From the NCBI GenBank assembly GCA_016706545.1, contig JADJJK010000001.1, forward strand, positions 62,001-126,000: a stretch of 64,000 nucleotides of DNA, read 5' to 3'. Below the pieces are notes generated by a model. The model made no database searches, was not told where the DNA came from, and was given only the letters and a program-made list of their open reading frames with translations. Position 1 is the stretch's first letter, and each line of letters opens with the position of its first letter. Origin of the DNA: Myxococcales bacterium (GTDB taxonomy: Bacteria; Myxococcota_A; Polyangia; Haliangiales; Haliangiaceae). Positions 44,764-53,267 of the stretch are shown here, in pieces. The position numbers and the translations under genes were made by a program.

Positions 44764-46094
44764 ATGCGATCGATCTCATCGAAGTCCAAGTCCAAGTCCA
44801 AGCCGAAGTCCAAGGCAAAAGTGGCGTTGGCCAGCAACGCGCGAGCCCGGCCCAAGGCCAGCAAGGCCACCGCCAAGCCCAAGGCCCAAAAGCCCAAGCC
44901 CACCGCAAAGCCCAAGCCGGCGCCAAGCCAAAGGCCGCCGCCAAGCCCAAGGCCACCGCCAAGCCCAAGGCCACCGCCAAGCCCAAGGCCACCGCCAAGC
45001 CCAAGGCCACCGCCAAGCCCAAGGCCGTGGCACCTGCGGCGCAAGGGCCAGCCACGCTCGACCCTCGACTTGCAGACCTCATCCGGCGCCTGCTCAAGGT
45101 GGAGCTGCACCTGCACATCGAGGGCACGCTGGAGCCAGAGCTTGCGTTCGCGCTGGCGGCGCGTCACGGCATCGCCTTGCCCTATCCCACCGTGGAGGCG
45201 CTGCGCGCGGCCTACTCGTTTGGCGACCTGCAGTCGTTCCTGGACCTCTACTACAAGACCTGTGATGTCCTGCGCGATCGCAGCGACTTCTACACCCTGG
45301 CGATGGCCTACTTCGCGCGCGCTCACGCCGACAACATCGTCCACGCCGAGCTGTTCTTCGATCCGCAGACCCACACCAGCCGCGGCGTGCCGATGGGCGA
45401 CGTGATCGGCGGCCTGCGCGACGCCATGGCCGACGCCGAGCGGCGCTACGGCATCACCTCCGAGCTGATCCTGTGCTTCCTGCGCCACCTCCCCGAGGAG
45501 GACGCGCTGGCCACGCTCGAGGCGGCGATGCCGTTTCGCTCCGAGATCGTCGGCGTCGGCCTGGACTCCGGCGAGCGCGGCAATCCACCCGCCAAGTTCG
45601 TCCACGTGTTCGCGCGCGCCAAGAGCCTGGGCTTTCGACTGGTGGCCCACGCTGGAGAAGAAGGCCCGGCGGCGTACATCCGCGAGGCGCTCGATCTGCT
45701 GCAGGTGGAGCGCATCGACCACGGCGTGCGTTGCGAAGAAGACCCGGCGCTGGTGGAGCGCCTCATCCGCGAGCGCACCCCGCTCACCGTGTGCCCGCTG
45801 TCCAACGTCAAGCTGCGCGTGGTGCCGCGCCTGGCCGACCACAACCTGGCGCGCCTGCTGGCCCGCGGCGTCAACATCACCATTCACAGCGACGACCCCG
45901 CGTACTTCGGCGGCTACCTCGGCGACAACTTCCGCGCCTGCGCCGCGGAGCTGGGCCTTGGCGCGCACCAGCTCACCGCGCTGTGCGAGAACGCCATCCG
46001 CGCCTCGTTCCTGCCGGCCACCGAGAAGGCCACGCACCTGTCGCGGCTCCGCCGCGCGGTCGCGCAGTGGACCATGCGCTCGCTGCTGCCGTGA
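44764..46094 (+). CDS. Adenosine/adenine deaminase family protein with Lys/Ala/Pro-rich N-terminus (frameshift)
   Basis: The enzyme part (from about 45050) has all metal and catalytic motifs of the family: VELHLHIEGTLEPE, LVAHAGEE, LTVCPLSNVKLR and HSDDPAYFGGYLGDNF. The last is more like adenine deaminases than adenosine deaminases. Upstream, the ATG at 44764 opens a basic tail (MRSISSKSKSKSKPKSKAKV) like the Lys/Ala/Pro tails of histone-H1-like proteins. This tail changes frame near 44930 (at AAGCCGGCGCC), where the Lys-Pro-Lys-Ala pattern resumes one frame over and continues through five 18-bp repeats into the enzyme. Without a correction the only in-frame start is internal, for example GTG at 45027. 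Either a single-base error or real decay of the tail. Confidence 0.8.
44941..45027 (+). repeat. 18-bp tandem repeats encoding Lys-Pro-Lys-Ala-Thr-Ala
   Basis: Four full 18-bp units and a partial one starting at 44941, 44959, 44977, 44995 and 45013 encode repeated Ala-Lys-Pro-Lys-Ala-Thr steps in the basic linker before the deaminase domain. Confidence 0.93.
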
Positions 46095-46201
46095 CCGCCG
46101 CGCCGGGCCGGCCCCGCCCTGGCTGCCGTTCCGTCCCTGTGACGTAGGTACCCGTCCCGTACCCCCCGTGAATCTTCCCTGGCGTGGTACGTCCCAGGGC
46201 C

Positions 46202-47323
46202 ATGAAGCGCACAACCCTGGCCGCGATCCTGGTGGTCGCCGGCACTGCCTCTGTGGTCTCTGCCCGCCGCGTCATGGAGTATCGCGAAGTCGCGGCTCCC
46301 TCGGTGATCGACGTCTCCACGGTGTCGATAGGGCGGACCACCTACCGCGCCATCACTGGCATCGAGCAACGCCGTCCCTACCTGCTCCTCGAAGAGCTCG
46401 GCTGGAATCGCCCGACCGGCCGCCGCGGCGGTCGCGGCGCCCCGGGCCAGCCTGGAGCGGCCCCGGGGCCAACGGACTTTCCGGAGATCCGAGAGGACGC
46501 CGATCTGCGCGAGCGCTACGACGACCGCGACGGGCGCCGCGGCGCCTTGGTCGTGCGCACCCAGCGGCCGATCACCTTCGTCGATGTGCGCAACCGGCGC
46601 GTGAACCTGGAGCAGTTTCGCTTCGTGACGCTGGAGGGCTGGAGCAACGGTCGCTTGATCTTCAGCGCGCAAGGCGACCGCGCCGCCTTCCGCTGCACGG
46701 TCGGGGTCAGAGACACGGCGCCCGCCACCTGCGAGGGCACGTGGAGCGACGGTCCGGCCCCGGGCCCCATGCCCATCCCTGGCCCCAACCCCGGCCCGTA
46801 TCCTGGCCCCAACCCCGGCCCTGACCCGGGCCCGTATCCCACGCCGCCGGCGCCGCCGACCGACCTCGAGCGCCTGCGCGCGGCCACCCAGGCCTGCGGC
46901 GGAGCCTTCTATGATTCGGCCACACGCGAGACCTGCATCCAGCTAGCGCTGCGCGCGCAGGTCGACCTCTTCCCGGCGATCGCCGCCTGCAACCAGAGCC
47001 TCAGCGGCTCCCAGGACAAGCTCGCTTGCATCCAGCAGGCCGCGGCGTACCCGGGCGACGCCGCCGCGCTGATCCGGCAGTGCTCGCGGTCCTTCTCCGG
47101 CAGCACGGACCTCATGGCCTGCTTCCGCACCATGGTGGAGAACAACCTGCCGCTCGCGGTGATCCCGGCGTGTGACGCCGCCATGACCGGCTCCAGCGAG
47201 CGCTTCCGCTGCATGCGCGCCGTCGCCGGCTCGCGCATGGAGCCGGCGGCGCTCATCAAGTACTGCCGCGAGAACCACAGCGGCTCGAGCGCCGTCATCC
47301 AGTGCATCGAGCGCTACCGCTAG
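46202..47323 (+). CDS. Secreted protein with C-terminal Cys-repeat domain
   Basis: 373 residues. The start MKRTTLAAILVVAGTASVVS is a signal peptide. A Gly/Pro-rich linker with PGPNPGPYPGPNPGPDPGPY separates an N-terminal beta-like region (FVDVRNRRVNLEQFRFVTLE) from the C-terminus. The C-terminus has about five imperfect 30-residue repeats, each with two Cys and a Ser-Gly-Ser centre (CNQSLSGSQDKLACIQQA, CSRSFSGSTDLMACFRT, CDAAMTGSSERFRCMRA, CRENHSGSSAVIQCIE). The repeats look disulfide-bonded and helical. No known family was recognised; cell-surface or periplasmic location is expected. Confidence 0.75.
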   Translation: MKRTTLAAILVVAGTASVVSARRVMEYREVAAPSVIDVSTVSIGRTTYRAITGIEQRRPYLLLEELGWNRPTGRRGGRGAPGQPGAAPGPTDFPEIREDADLRERYDDRDGRRGALVVRTQRPITFVDVRNRRVNLEQFRFVTLEGWSNGRLIFSAQGDRAAFRCTVGVRDTAPATCEGTWSDGPAPGPMPIPGPNPGPYPGPNPGPDPGPYPTPPAPPTDLERLRAATQACGGAFYDSATRETCIQLALRAQVDLFPAIAACNQSLSGSQDKLACIQQAAAYPGDAAALIRQCSRSFSGSTDLMACFRTMVENNLPLAVIPACDAAMTGSSERFRCMRAVAGSRMEPAALIKYCRENHSGSSAVIQCIERYR

Positions 47324-47447
47324 GACCTCTTCCGGGCCTCTTCCCAGGACGCCGAAGGACGGCGCAAGACGCCGCAAGACGCCGCAAGACGCCGCAGAGT
47401 ACCTCCAGCCCGTCGCCTCTTTTCTCCATGAGCGTTAGCATGGGCGG

Positions 47448-47690
47448 ATGGCTCGACAGCTCTCCACGCGCGGCATGCGCTGGGCCTATCTCTTTGGCCT
47501 GCTGCTAGCGTTCTTCTTGCCCAAGCGCGTGGACTGCGGCTACCCGGACGCCGGCCCCTGCGAGCGCCGCCTGGAGCTTGGCCTCGTCTGCCACGACTAC
47601 GAGGTCGAGCCCTGGGGCTTCTACGCCCTCGAGCGCCTGGCCACGCGGGACATCGGCTTTGCCTACAGCCACGACGAAGATTGCCGATAG
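47448..47690 (+). CDS. Small secreted or membrane-tethered Cys protein
   Basis: 80 residues from the ATG at 47448. One hydrophobic helix (WAYLFGLLLAFFLP) is followed by a short soluble part with four Cys (VDCGYPDAGPCERR, LVCHDYEVEP, DEDCR). It stands alone between a secreted Cys-repeat protein and a mechanosensitive channel. The region before it (47360-47398) has four 11-bp GCAAGACGCCG repeats. No family recognised. Confidence 0.6.
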   Translation: MARQLSTRGMRWAYLFGLLLAFFLPKRVDCGYPDAGPCERRLELGLVCHDYEVEPWGFYALERLATRDIGFAYSHDEDCR

Positions 47691-47740
47691 CTCGCGGCGC
47701 AGCGTAGAGGCGCGCTGGCGCCTGCTACAGTGCAAGCCCC

Positions 47741-49309
47741 GTGAGTGTCCTGACCACGTTTCTCGAGACAGCCTGGGCCGCGCGCACGCCCTTTCTCATC
47801 GTCGGGTACCTGCTGGTCCGCGCCCTGGGCCACGCCGCGCGCTCCGCCCCGGGTGAGTCGCGCCGGGGCCGCGCCGGGCTCCTTCTGGCCGGGCACGTGC
47901 TCGCCATCGCGGTGGCGGCGGCGCAGCAGAGCTACGGCTACGGCTCGCAGGCCGCGCAGATCGCCGCGCTCGCGTTCGCCGCGCTGTGCCTGGTGTCGCT
48001 GGGCACCCGGCTGGTGTTTCAGCTCGCCCTGCCGCGGCTGGGCGTCGGCGTGCCACGCATCCTCATCGACATCGTCACCGCGGTGGCGGTGGCCATCGCC
48101 TTCATCATCGTCGGCAAGCGCGCCGGCTTCTCGGTGACCGGCCTCATCACCACCAGCGCCGTCTTGACCGCGGTCATCGGCTTCGCGCTGCAGGACACCC
48201 TGGGCAACATCATGGGCGGGCTGGCCGTGCAGCTCGACAACACCGTGCGCATCGGCGACTGGATCTCGCTGGGCCCAGGCCAGCCCGCCGGCAGGGTCGC
48301 CGAGATCCGCTGGCGCTACACCGCCATCGAGACCCGCGCCTGGGAGACCATCATCGTGCCAAACGGCATGCTCACCAAGAGCCAGGTGCTGGTGCATGGC
48401 CGCCGCTCGGGTCAGCCCATCCGCCAGCGGCGCCAGGTCGAGTTCTTCGTCGATTTTCGCACGCCGCCCACCCGCGTCATCCACGTGATGGAGGCGGCGC
48501 TCCGCGGCAGCCCCGTCCCCAACATGGCGCAAGAGCCGCTGCCGCACGTGCTATTCACCGGCCTGCGCGACAGCGTGGCGGCGTACCAGGCGCGCTTCTG
48601 GCTGGAGGACATCGCGCTGGACGAGCCCACCGACAGCGCGGTGCGCACCCGCATGTGGTTCGCCGCGCGCCGCGCGCAGATCCCGCTGGCCATCCCGGCC
48701 TCCGCCGTGTTCCTCACCGCCGAGACCGCCGAGCGCGAGCAGCGCAAGAGCAGCGAGGAGCTGGCCAGCCGGCTGACCGCGCTGCACAACGTGGATCTGT
48801 TCCGCGCGCTCCCCGAGAACAGCGCCGCCGCGCTGGCGCACAGCATGAGCAGCCTGCCCTACGGCGCCGGCGAGGTCATCACCCGCGAGGGCGCGCAGGA
48901 GGACGAGCTCTACATCCTGGTGTCCGGCAGCGCGGCCGTGCGCATCGGCGAAGGGGCCGCCCTGCGCGAGGTGGCCAGGCTGGGCGCCGGCAAGTTCTTC
49001 GGCGAGATGTCGCTGATGACCGGCGAGGCCCGGACCGCCACCGTGGTCGCGCTGGACGAGGTGCAGTGCTATCGCATCGACAAGGAGTCGTTCCAGCGCG
49101 TCCTCCACGACAGCCCGCAGCTCGCCGAGCAGATCGCCGAGATCCTGGCCAACCGCCGCGAGGCCCTCACCGCCGCCAAGGACGAGGCCAGCGAGCACCT
49201 GCGGCACCGGCTGGACCGCGCCAAGCGCGACTTGCTCGGCCGCATCCGCGGCTTCTTCGGCCTGGCAGGCGGCGGCGACCCGCAAGAGCCGGGCAAGCCC
49301 GCGCGCTGA
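47741..49309 (+). CDS. MscS-type mechanosensitive channel with C-terminal cyclic-nucleotide-binding domain
   Basis: 522 residues from a GTG at 47741. Four to five membrane helices lead into the MscS pore and beta domain: TSAVLTAVIGFALQDTLGNI, GGLAVQLDNTVRIGDWISLG and the IRWRYTAIETRAWETIIVPN stretch. Residues about 370-490 are a cNMP-binding/Crp-like domain (PYGAGEVITREGAQEDELYI, LGAGKFFGEMSLMTGEARTA). Such channels open on membrane stretch or on nucleotide binding and release solutes. The phosphate-binding cassette FGEMSLMTGEART has the Glu and Arg expected for ligand binding. The convergent neighbour is separated by a striking inverted repeat. Confidence 0.92.
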   Translation: MSVLTTFLETAWAARTPFLIVGYLLVRALGHAARSAPGESRRGRAGLLLAGHVLAIAVAAAQQSYGYGSQAAQIAALAFAALCLVSLGTRLVFQLALPRLGVGVPRILIDIVTAVAVAIAFIIVGKRAGFSVTGLITTSAVLTAVIGFALQDTLGNIMGGLAVQLDNTVRIGDWISLGPGQPAGRVAEIRWRYTAIETRAWETIIVPNGMLTKSQVLVHGRRSGQPIRQRRQVEFFVDFRTPPTRVIHVMEAALRGSPVPNMAQEPLPHVLFTGLRDSVAAYQARFWLEDIALDEPTDSAVRTRMWFAARRAQIPLAIPASAVFLTAETAEREQRKSSEELASRLTALHNVDLFRALPENSAAALAHSMSSLPYGAGEVITREGAQEDELYILVSGSAAVRIGEGAALREVARLGAGKFFGEMSLMTGEARTATVVALDEVQCYRIDKESFQRVLHDSPQLAEQIAEILANRREALTAAKDEASEHLRHRLDRAKRDLLGRIRGFFGLAGGGDPQEPGKPAR

Positions 49310-49454
49310 GCCCGGACCGCTGGCGGTCAGCCCGCCGGGGGCGCGCCGCCGGCAGACGCGGGCATCCACCGGCGACTGCCGCCAAGGGCAGGCCGAGTAG
49401 TGCCGTGGCGCTCCGAGCGATTCGCTGCCACGACGCTCTCGTCGAGCGCTCCTT

Positions 49455-49490
49455 CATCGGAAGATCGATATCTATATCGATCTTCCGATG
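49455..49490. terminator. Perfect 36-bp inverted repeat between convergent genes
   Basis: CATCGGAAGATCGATAT (49455-49471) and its exact inverse (49474-49490) flank two bases. The arms are AT-rich against a GC-rich background. The right arm touches the stop codon of the minus-strand gene (49491), and the MscS gene ends 145 bases to the left. It could act as a bidirectional terminator or a protein binding site. No T-tract follows. Confidence 0.6.
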
Positions 49491-49997
49491 TCAGAACAGC
49501 AGCAGCAGGCGCACGCGCTCGGACCGGCCGGTGGCTGGCAGCGGCAGGTGGCGGCTGACCGTGGCCACGCACGCCGGCAACTCCTGCCCTTCCAGGTCGG
49601 TGGTCACCGAGTACACGCTACCGCCCTCGTCGATCTCCAGCTCCAGCCGCGCCTTGCGCGCGAGCTGCGGCCACTCCAGGCGCTGCGCGCGCTGCCAGCA
49701 CCGCGCCAGCGCCGGGTCACCTGCGCGCAGCGCGCTGAGCACGACCTCCTCTGGGTAGCTCACGCGAGGAGCTGGCGCCCTGGGCTCCAGCTCCGGCGGC
49801 ACCTGCTCATCATGCGCGCGCGCCACTGGCTGAATCCGGCTGGCGCCCAGCGCCAGCATCGGCAGCGCCGAGGGGTGAACGTCCGTCTGCACCGCGCCGC
49901 TGCGCGGAGACCACGCCTCGGCGGCGACAGGCGAACTCGTGGACAAAGGACCCAGGGCCAAGGTCCACATCAGCATCAAGCGAAGGTTCTCCTGCAC
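49491..49997 (-). CDS. Secreted protein with AgmX/PglI-type C-terminal domain
   Basis: 168 residues. The N-terminus MQENLRLMLMWTLALGPLST is a likely signal or anchor. The last 80 residues (ALARCWQRAQR, ARLELEIDEGGSVYSVTT, LPACVATVSRHLPLP) match the TonB-like/AgmX C-terminal pattern, with a conserved Cys pair (C...W and LPAC) common in myxobacterial envelope and gliding proteins. The family call is by pattern and moderate. It probably acts in the periplasm. Confidence 0.65.
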   Translation of the reverse strand: MQENLRLMLMWTLALGPLSTSSPVAAEAWSPRSGAVQTDVHPSALPMLALGASRIQPVARAHDEQVPPELEPRAPAPRVSYPEEVVLSALRAGDPALARCWQRAQRLEWPQLARKARLELEIDEGGSVYSVTTDLEGQELPACVATVSRHLPLPATGRSERVRLLLLF

Positions 49998-50244
49998 GTC
50001 CCAGAAATAGTCTCATGGAAACTTTCTAGCCAAAGCAGATAAGTATGCTCACAGCACAATCTGCCAGGGAGTGATCAGCGCAGATGTAGCGACCATGACA
50101 TCCGCGACCCGCTCCCGCGGCCAGCGCCCGCGACCCGCGCCCGCGCCCGCGCCACGCAACCAGCGCCACGCGGCCCGCGCCACCAGCGCCACGCTGATCG
50201 ACTCTCCTGCACAGCCCTCGACGCGCCGACGCCTGGCGCGCGCT

Positions 50245-50766
50245 TCAATGCACCAGCAGCTCGACGCCGAAGAAGCCGCGCGCGGCCACCGGCGCGACGT
50301 CGAAGCCGGCCTTGGCCGACAGCGCGGTGTGCGCGCCAAAATGGAACGTGTAGCCAAACGACAGCCCGCCGCCAAAGCCGAGCTGGCGCTCCCCATCCGA
50401 GAGGCCAGAGGTCAGGCCGAGGTTCGGCTCGAGGAACACGCCGCCGCCGAGGACCTGCGGCCACAGCCGCGCCGCGCCGTGAACGCCGTAGCCAAGGAAG
50501 TCGTCGTCGCTGCGATAGAACAGCGGCACCTGCACCGCGGCCAGCCACTGCCCAAAGCGCCCCACTCCCAACGAGACCTCTCCGCCGAGATCGAACTGCA
50601 GCTCGGAAGACAGCATCACCGTGGCCATGGGCCGAAGCGGCGGCGTCTCGAGCCCGCTGTCGGCGACCGCCGCTGGCAGCGCCAGCGCCAGCGTCATCAC
50701 GCCTGCCGCGGCCGCCGCGCCCGCGCTCCCCACGACACCAAAAAGCCGACCTGACCTGGACACCAT
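50245..50766 (-). CDS. Outer-membrane beta-barrel protein, small
   Basis: 173 residues with a signal peptide (GVMTLALALPAAVADSG). The mature part alternates hydrophobic and polar residues in short strands (ATVMLSSELQFDLGGEVSLG, FLEPNLGLTSGLSD, LGFGGGLSFGYTFHFG) and ends in a hydrophobic strand FGVELLVH. The end is typical of OmpA/opacity-like barrels. The ligand is unknown. Confidence 0.65.
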   Translation of the reverse strand: MVSRSGRLFGVVGSAGAAAAAGVMTLALALPAAVADSGLETPPLRPMATVMLSSELQFDLGGEVSLGVGRFGQWLAAVQVPLFYRSDDDFLGYGVHGAARLWPQVLGGGVFLEPNLGLTSGLSDGERQLGFGGGLSFGYTFHFGAHTALSAKAGFDVAPVAARGFFGVELLVH

Positions 50767-50796
50767 GTCCTGATGGTAGCGCAGGTCTGCGCAAGG

Positions 50797-51450
50797 TCAC
50801 TTGCTAGCAGCGCCCGGTAGCGGGGTCGCGGTGGCGGTCATGCAAGCGGCCGCCATCGCTGGCGCCAGCTCATAGGAAACGTCTGAGAGGACCACCTGAC
50901 AGACATGATACGACGAGCCGTTCTTGTCCCACCACGCGCGCACCACGATCCGGGACTTGTCCTGCGCCGTCACCTTCACGTCGGTGCCCTTCTCCGGCTC
51001 CCGCTGCGTGATCAGCAGGCGGCCGTTGGGCTGCCGCTCGTCGGACAGCACGGTGCCGCGCACGCGCATGTCACGGAACTGCGCGAAGATCTGGTCATCG
51101 GACGCCTTGTACCAGTCTCGACCAGGGCTGCAGTCACCCGCGCAGTAGCTCATGACCGACACCTCGTTGCCCGAGCCAAAGACCTCGGAGTCATCTAGCT
51201 GGTTGTTGTCCGCGGGCACCACGGTCCCCTCGTGCACCGGCGACAGTTTCCAGCCCTTGGGCAAGAGCAGCGTGTAGCGGTGGCCATTGGAGTCGACGGT
51301 CCACGGCTCCAACGTGACCTTGCCCTTCCAGGCCGCGGGGATCGCCGCGTTGATCTGGGCCGCGAGCTCTGGGAGCCCGGGCTTGGGCGCTGCCCCGCGA
51401 CACCCCACGGCTGCGCTGACTGCCAGCAGGGAGACGAGCCAACGCAGCAT
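50797..51450 (-). CDS. Lipoprotein of unknown function
   Basis: 217 residues from the ATG at 51450. MLRWLVSLLAVSAAVGC gives a clear lipobox. The mature part reads like a folded alpha/beta domain (VDSNGHRYTLLLPKGWKLSP) with two Cys in YCAGDCSPG and another pair near the end (HVCQVVLS, AACMTA). It stands 30 bases upstream of the barrel protein gene on the same strand, so the two may be co-transcribed. Confidence 0.7.
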   Translation of the reverse strand: MLRWLVSLLAVSAAVGCRGAAPKPGLPELAAQINAAIPAAWKGKVTLEPWTVDSNGHRYTLLLPKGWKLSPVHEGTVVPADNNQLDDSEVFGSGNEVSVMSYCAGDCSPGRDWYKASDDQIFAQFRDMRVRGTVLSDERQPNGRLLITQREPEKGTDVKVTAQDKSRIVVRAWWDKNGSSYHVCQVVLSDVSYELAPAMAAACMTATATPLPGAASK

Positions 51451-51561
51451 CCTTCGATTGACGGGACCTTGCACAGGGGTAGCGTGCGATAGGCACCCTG
51501 GGTCGTCAAGCATCGGCCAGCCGCTGTAAGAGAGTTGTAGCGCCCCGCGTTTTGGCGCCAC

Positions 51562-52656
51562 ATGCAGCACCTCCTCCTCGGGCTCTCCCTCCTCCTGGTC
51601 GCCAGCACCGCCGCCACTGGCTGCGGTGCCGCTTACAAGAACCGCTCGGCCACCGCCGTCGCCAGCGGCAGCGTCGGCGGCGGCGCCACTGCCGCCAGCG
51701 CCACCGAGCTCGCGGAGCAGCTCGTCATCGAGGGAGCCCTGCTCCTGGAGGTCAGCCAGATCGAGGGGTTGGTCAGCTCGGTTCGCGCGCAGGTGGAGCA
51801 GCTAGGCGGCCGCATCGTCAAGGAGGATGTCAGCGGGCTGGGCGAGAGCTGGCGCGCCCAGCTCACGCTGCGCGTGCCCCCGCAGCACGTGGAGACGCTG
51901 GTCACCTACCTGGCCGGGCGCGGCGAGATCCTGGACAAGTCCATCTCGTCCGCGGACGTGAGCAAGACCCTGTTTGACCAGGAGCTGGCGATAAAGAACG
52001 CCCAGCTCACGCTCGACCGCCTCGAAGGGATCTTGCGCCAGGGCGGGCTGTCCATGCAGGACGTGCTGGCCATCGAGCGCGAGATGACGCGCCTGCGCGG
52101 CGAGATCGAATCGATCAAGGGGCAGGCACAGTTCCTCAAGGACAAGGTCGCGCTGGCCACCCTGGAGGTCACCATCACGCGCAAGTCTGGCGCCGTACGC
52201 ATCGCCTCGGCCAAGGCGTACCCCGGCGCGCGCGTGTCCACGCTGCTCCTGCTGAGCCCGGATGGGCGCCCGCAGAGCCGGCTTGGCGCCGGCTTCGTCC
52301 TGCACACGATCTTCCGCGCCATGACGCTCGAGATCGACCTGTACCAGCGTGAGCACGGGCCTGAGGCCGCCGCCACCGACGACAAGTCCATGGCGGTGCT
52401 CGCCACCTACGGCGGCGCGTTCTACTCCGACTTCCTGGGCCACGGCGAGCGGAGCTTCCTGAACCCGTACCTTGGCTTCCGCCTGGGCTACGGCTACCTG
52501 GACTCGCACCGCTTCGTGGCGCAGGCAGAGGCTGGCGTCGAGCTGTGGAAGACCCCGCGCTTCTCGATCGACGTCAACGCCCGCGCCACTGGCCTCATCG
52601 GCTCGCGCTCCGACGCGGCGGCCGTGCTCGGCGCCAGCGCCGCGTTGGCGTTCTGA
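51562..52656 (+). CDS. DUF4349-like lipoprotein with barrel-like C-terminus
   Basis: 364 residues. MQHLLLGLSLLLVASTAATG plus Cys is a lipoprotein signal. Residues 70-220 match the DUF4349 layout: a beta-alpha-beta unit (LLLEVSQIEGLVSSVRAQVE, GGRIVKEDVSG, LRVPPQHVETLVTYLAGRGE) and then a long coiled coil (IKNAQLTLDRLEGILRQGGL, DVLAIEREMTRLRGEIESIK). Family members usually end in a membrane helix; this one has a beta-rich end (FLNPYLGFRLGYGYLDSHRF). Probably an envelope protein. Confidence 0.75.
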   Translation: MQHLLLGLSLLLVASTAATGCGAAYKNRSATAVASGSVGGGATAASATELAEQLVIEGALLLEVSQIEGLVSSVRAQVEQLGGRIVKEDVSGLGESWRAQLTLRVPPQHVETLVTYLAGRGEILDKSISSADVSKTLFDQELAIKNAQLTLDRLEGILRQGGLSMQDVLAIEREMTRLRGEIESIKGQAQFLKDKVALATLEVTITRKSGAVRIASAKAYPGARVSTLLLLSPDGRPQSRLGAGFVLHTIFRAMTLEIDLYQREHGPEAAATDDKSMAVLATYGGAFYSDFLGHGERSFLNPYLGFRLGYGYLDSHRFVAQAEAGVELWKTPRFSIDVNARATGLIGSRSDAAAVLGASAALAF

Positions 52657-52724
52657 CCGTTCGCGGCGCCGCCGGGCGCCGCCGGGCGCCGCCGGGCGCT
52701 GTGCGATCTCCGGCCGATCTCCGC

Positions 52725-53204
52725 TCAGTCCACGAAGTAGGCCTGGACCTGGGCGATGTCCGCGCGCGCGGTGAACGTGGGCCGACGATCCTCGATGGCG
52801 CAGGCCTGCGCCGTGCGAAACGGCGGGAACGAAGGGCGGCCGAGCAGGTGCGCGCCCAGGCTCGACAGGCTCGGCTCGTGCCCCACCACCAGGACCGAGC
52901 TGCCGCCCGCGCCGCGCGTGATCACCGCCTGGCCGGCGAGCGGCGGCGCCGCCGCGGGCTCCAGGCAACGCAGCGACTCGATAGCGCCCAGGTAGCTCAG
53001 GCCGTCCGCCAGCAGCTCGGCGGTCTGCACCGCGCGCGGCAGCGGCGAGCACACGATGCTGTCGAGGGCCAGGCCCTGCTCGCGCAGCAGCCGCGCCAGC
53101 ACGCGCACCGCGTCGCGACCGCGGCGGGACAGCCAGCGATCTCGGTCGCTGCCAGCAGCTTCCTCGGGCACTGCGTCACCGTGGCGAACCAGGTAGATCT
53201 TCAC
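52725..53204 (-). CDS. SixA-like histidine phosphatase
   Basis: 159 residues from a GTG at 53204, chosen because VKIYLVRHGDAV is the normal start of the family. The catalytic RHG (LVRHGDAVPEE), IVCSPLPRAVQTAELLADGL and the second His in VLVVGHEPSLSSL are all present. SixA removes phosphate from phospho-His proteins such as HPt domains or NPr. It is convergent with the DUF4349 lipoprotein and sits downstream of the Hsp70-like gene on the same strand, 63 bases away. Confidence 0.85.
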   Translation of the reverse strand: MKIYLVRHGDAVPEEAAGSDRDRWLSRRGRDAVRVLARLLREQGLALDSIVCSPLPRAVQTAELLADGLSYLGAIESLRCLEPAAAPPLAGQAVITRGAGGSSVLVVGHEPSLSSLGAHLLGRPSFPPFRTAQACAIEDRRPTFTARADIAQVQAYFVD

Positions 53205-53267
53205 GGTCCAAGCGTTGCGCAAAGCGCGCCGCTGCGCAAGCGAGCGCCGCGCGCCCGTCAGCTCAGA

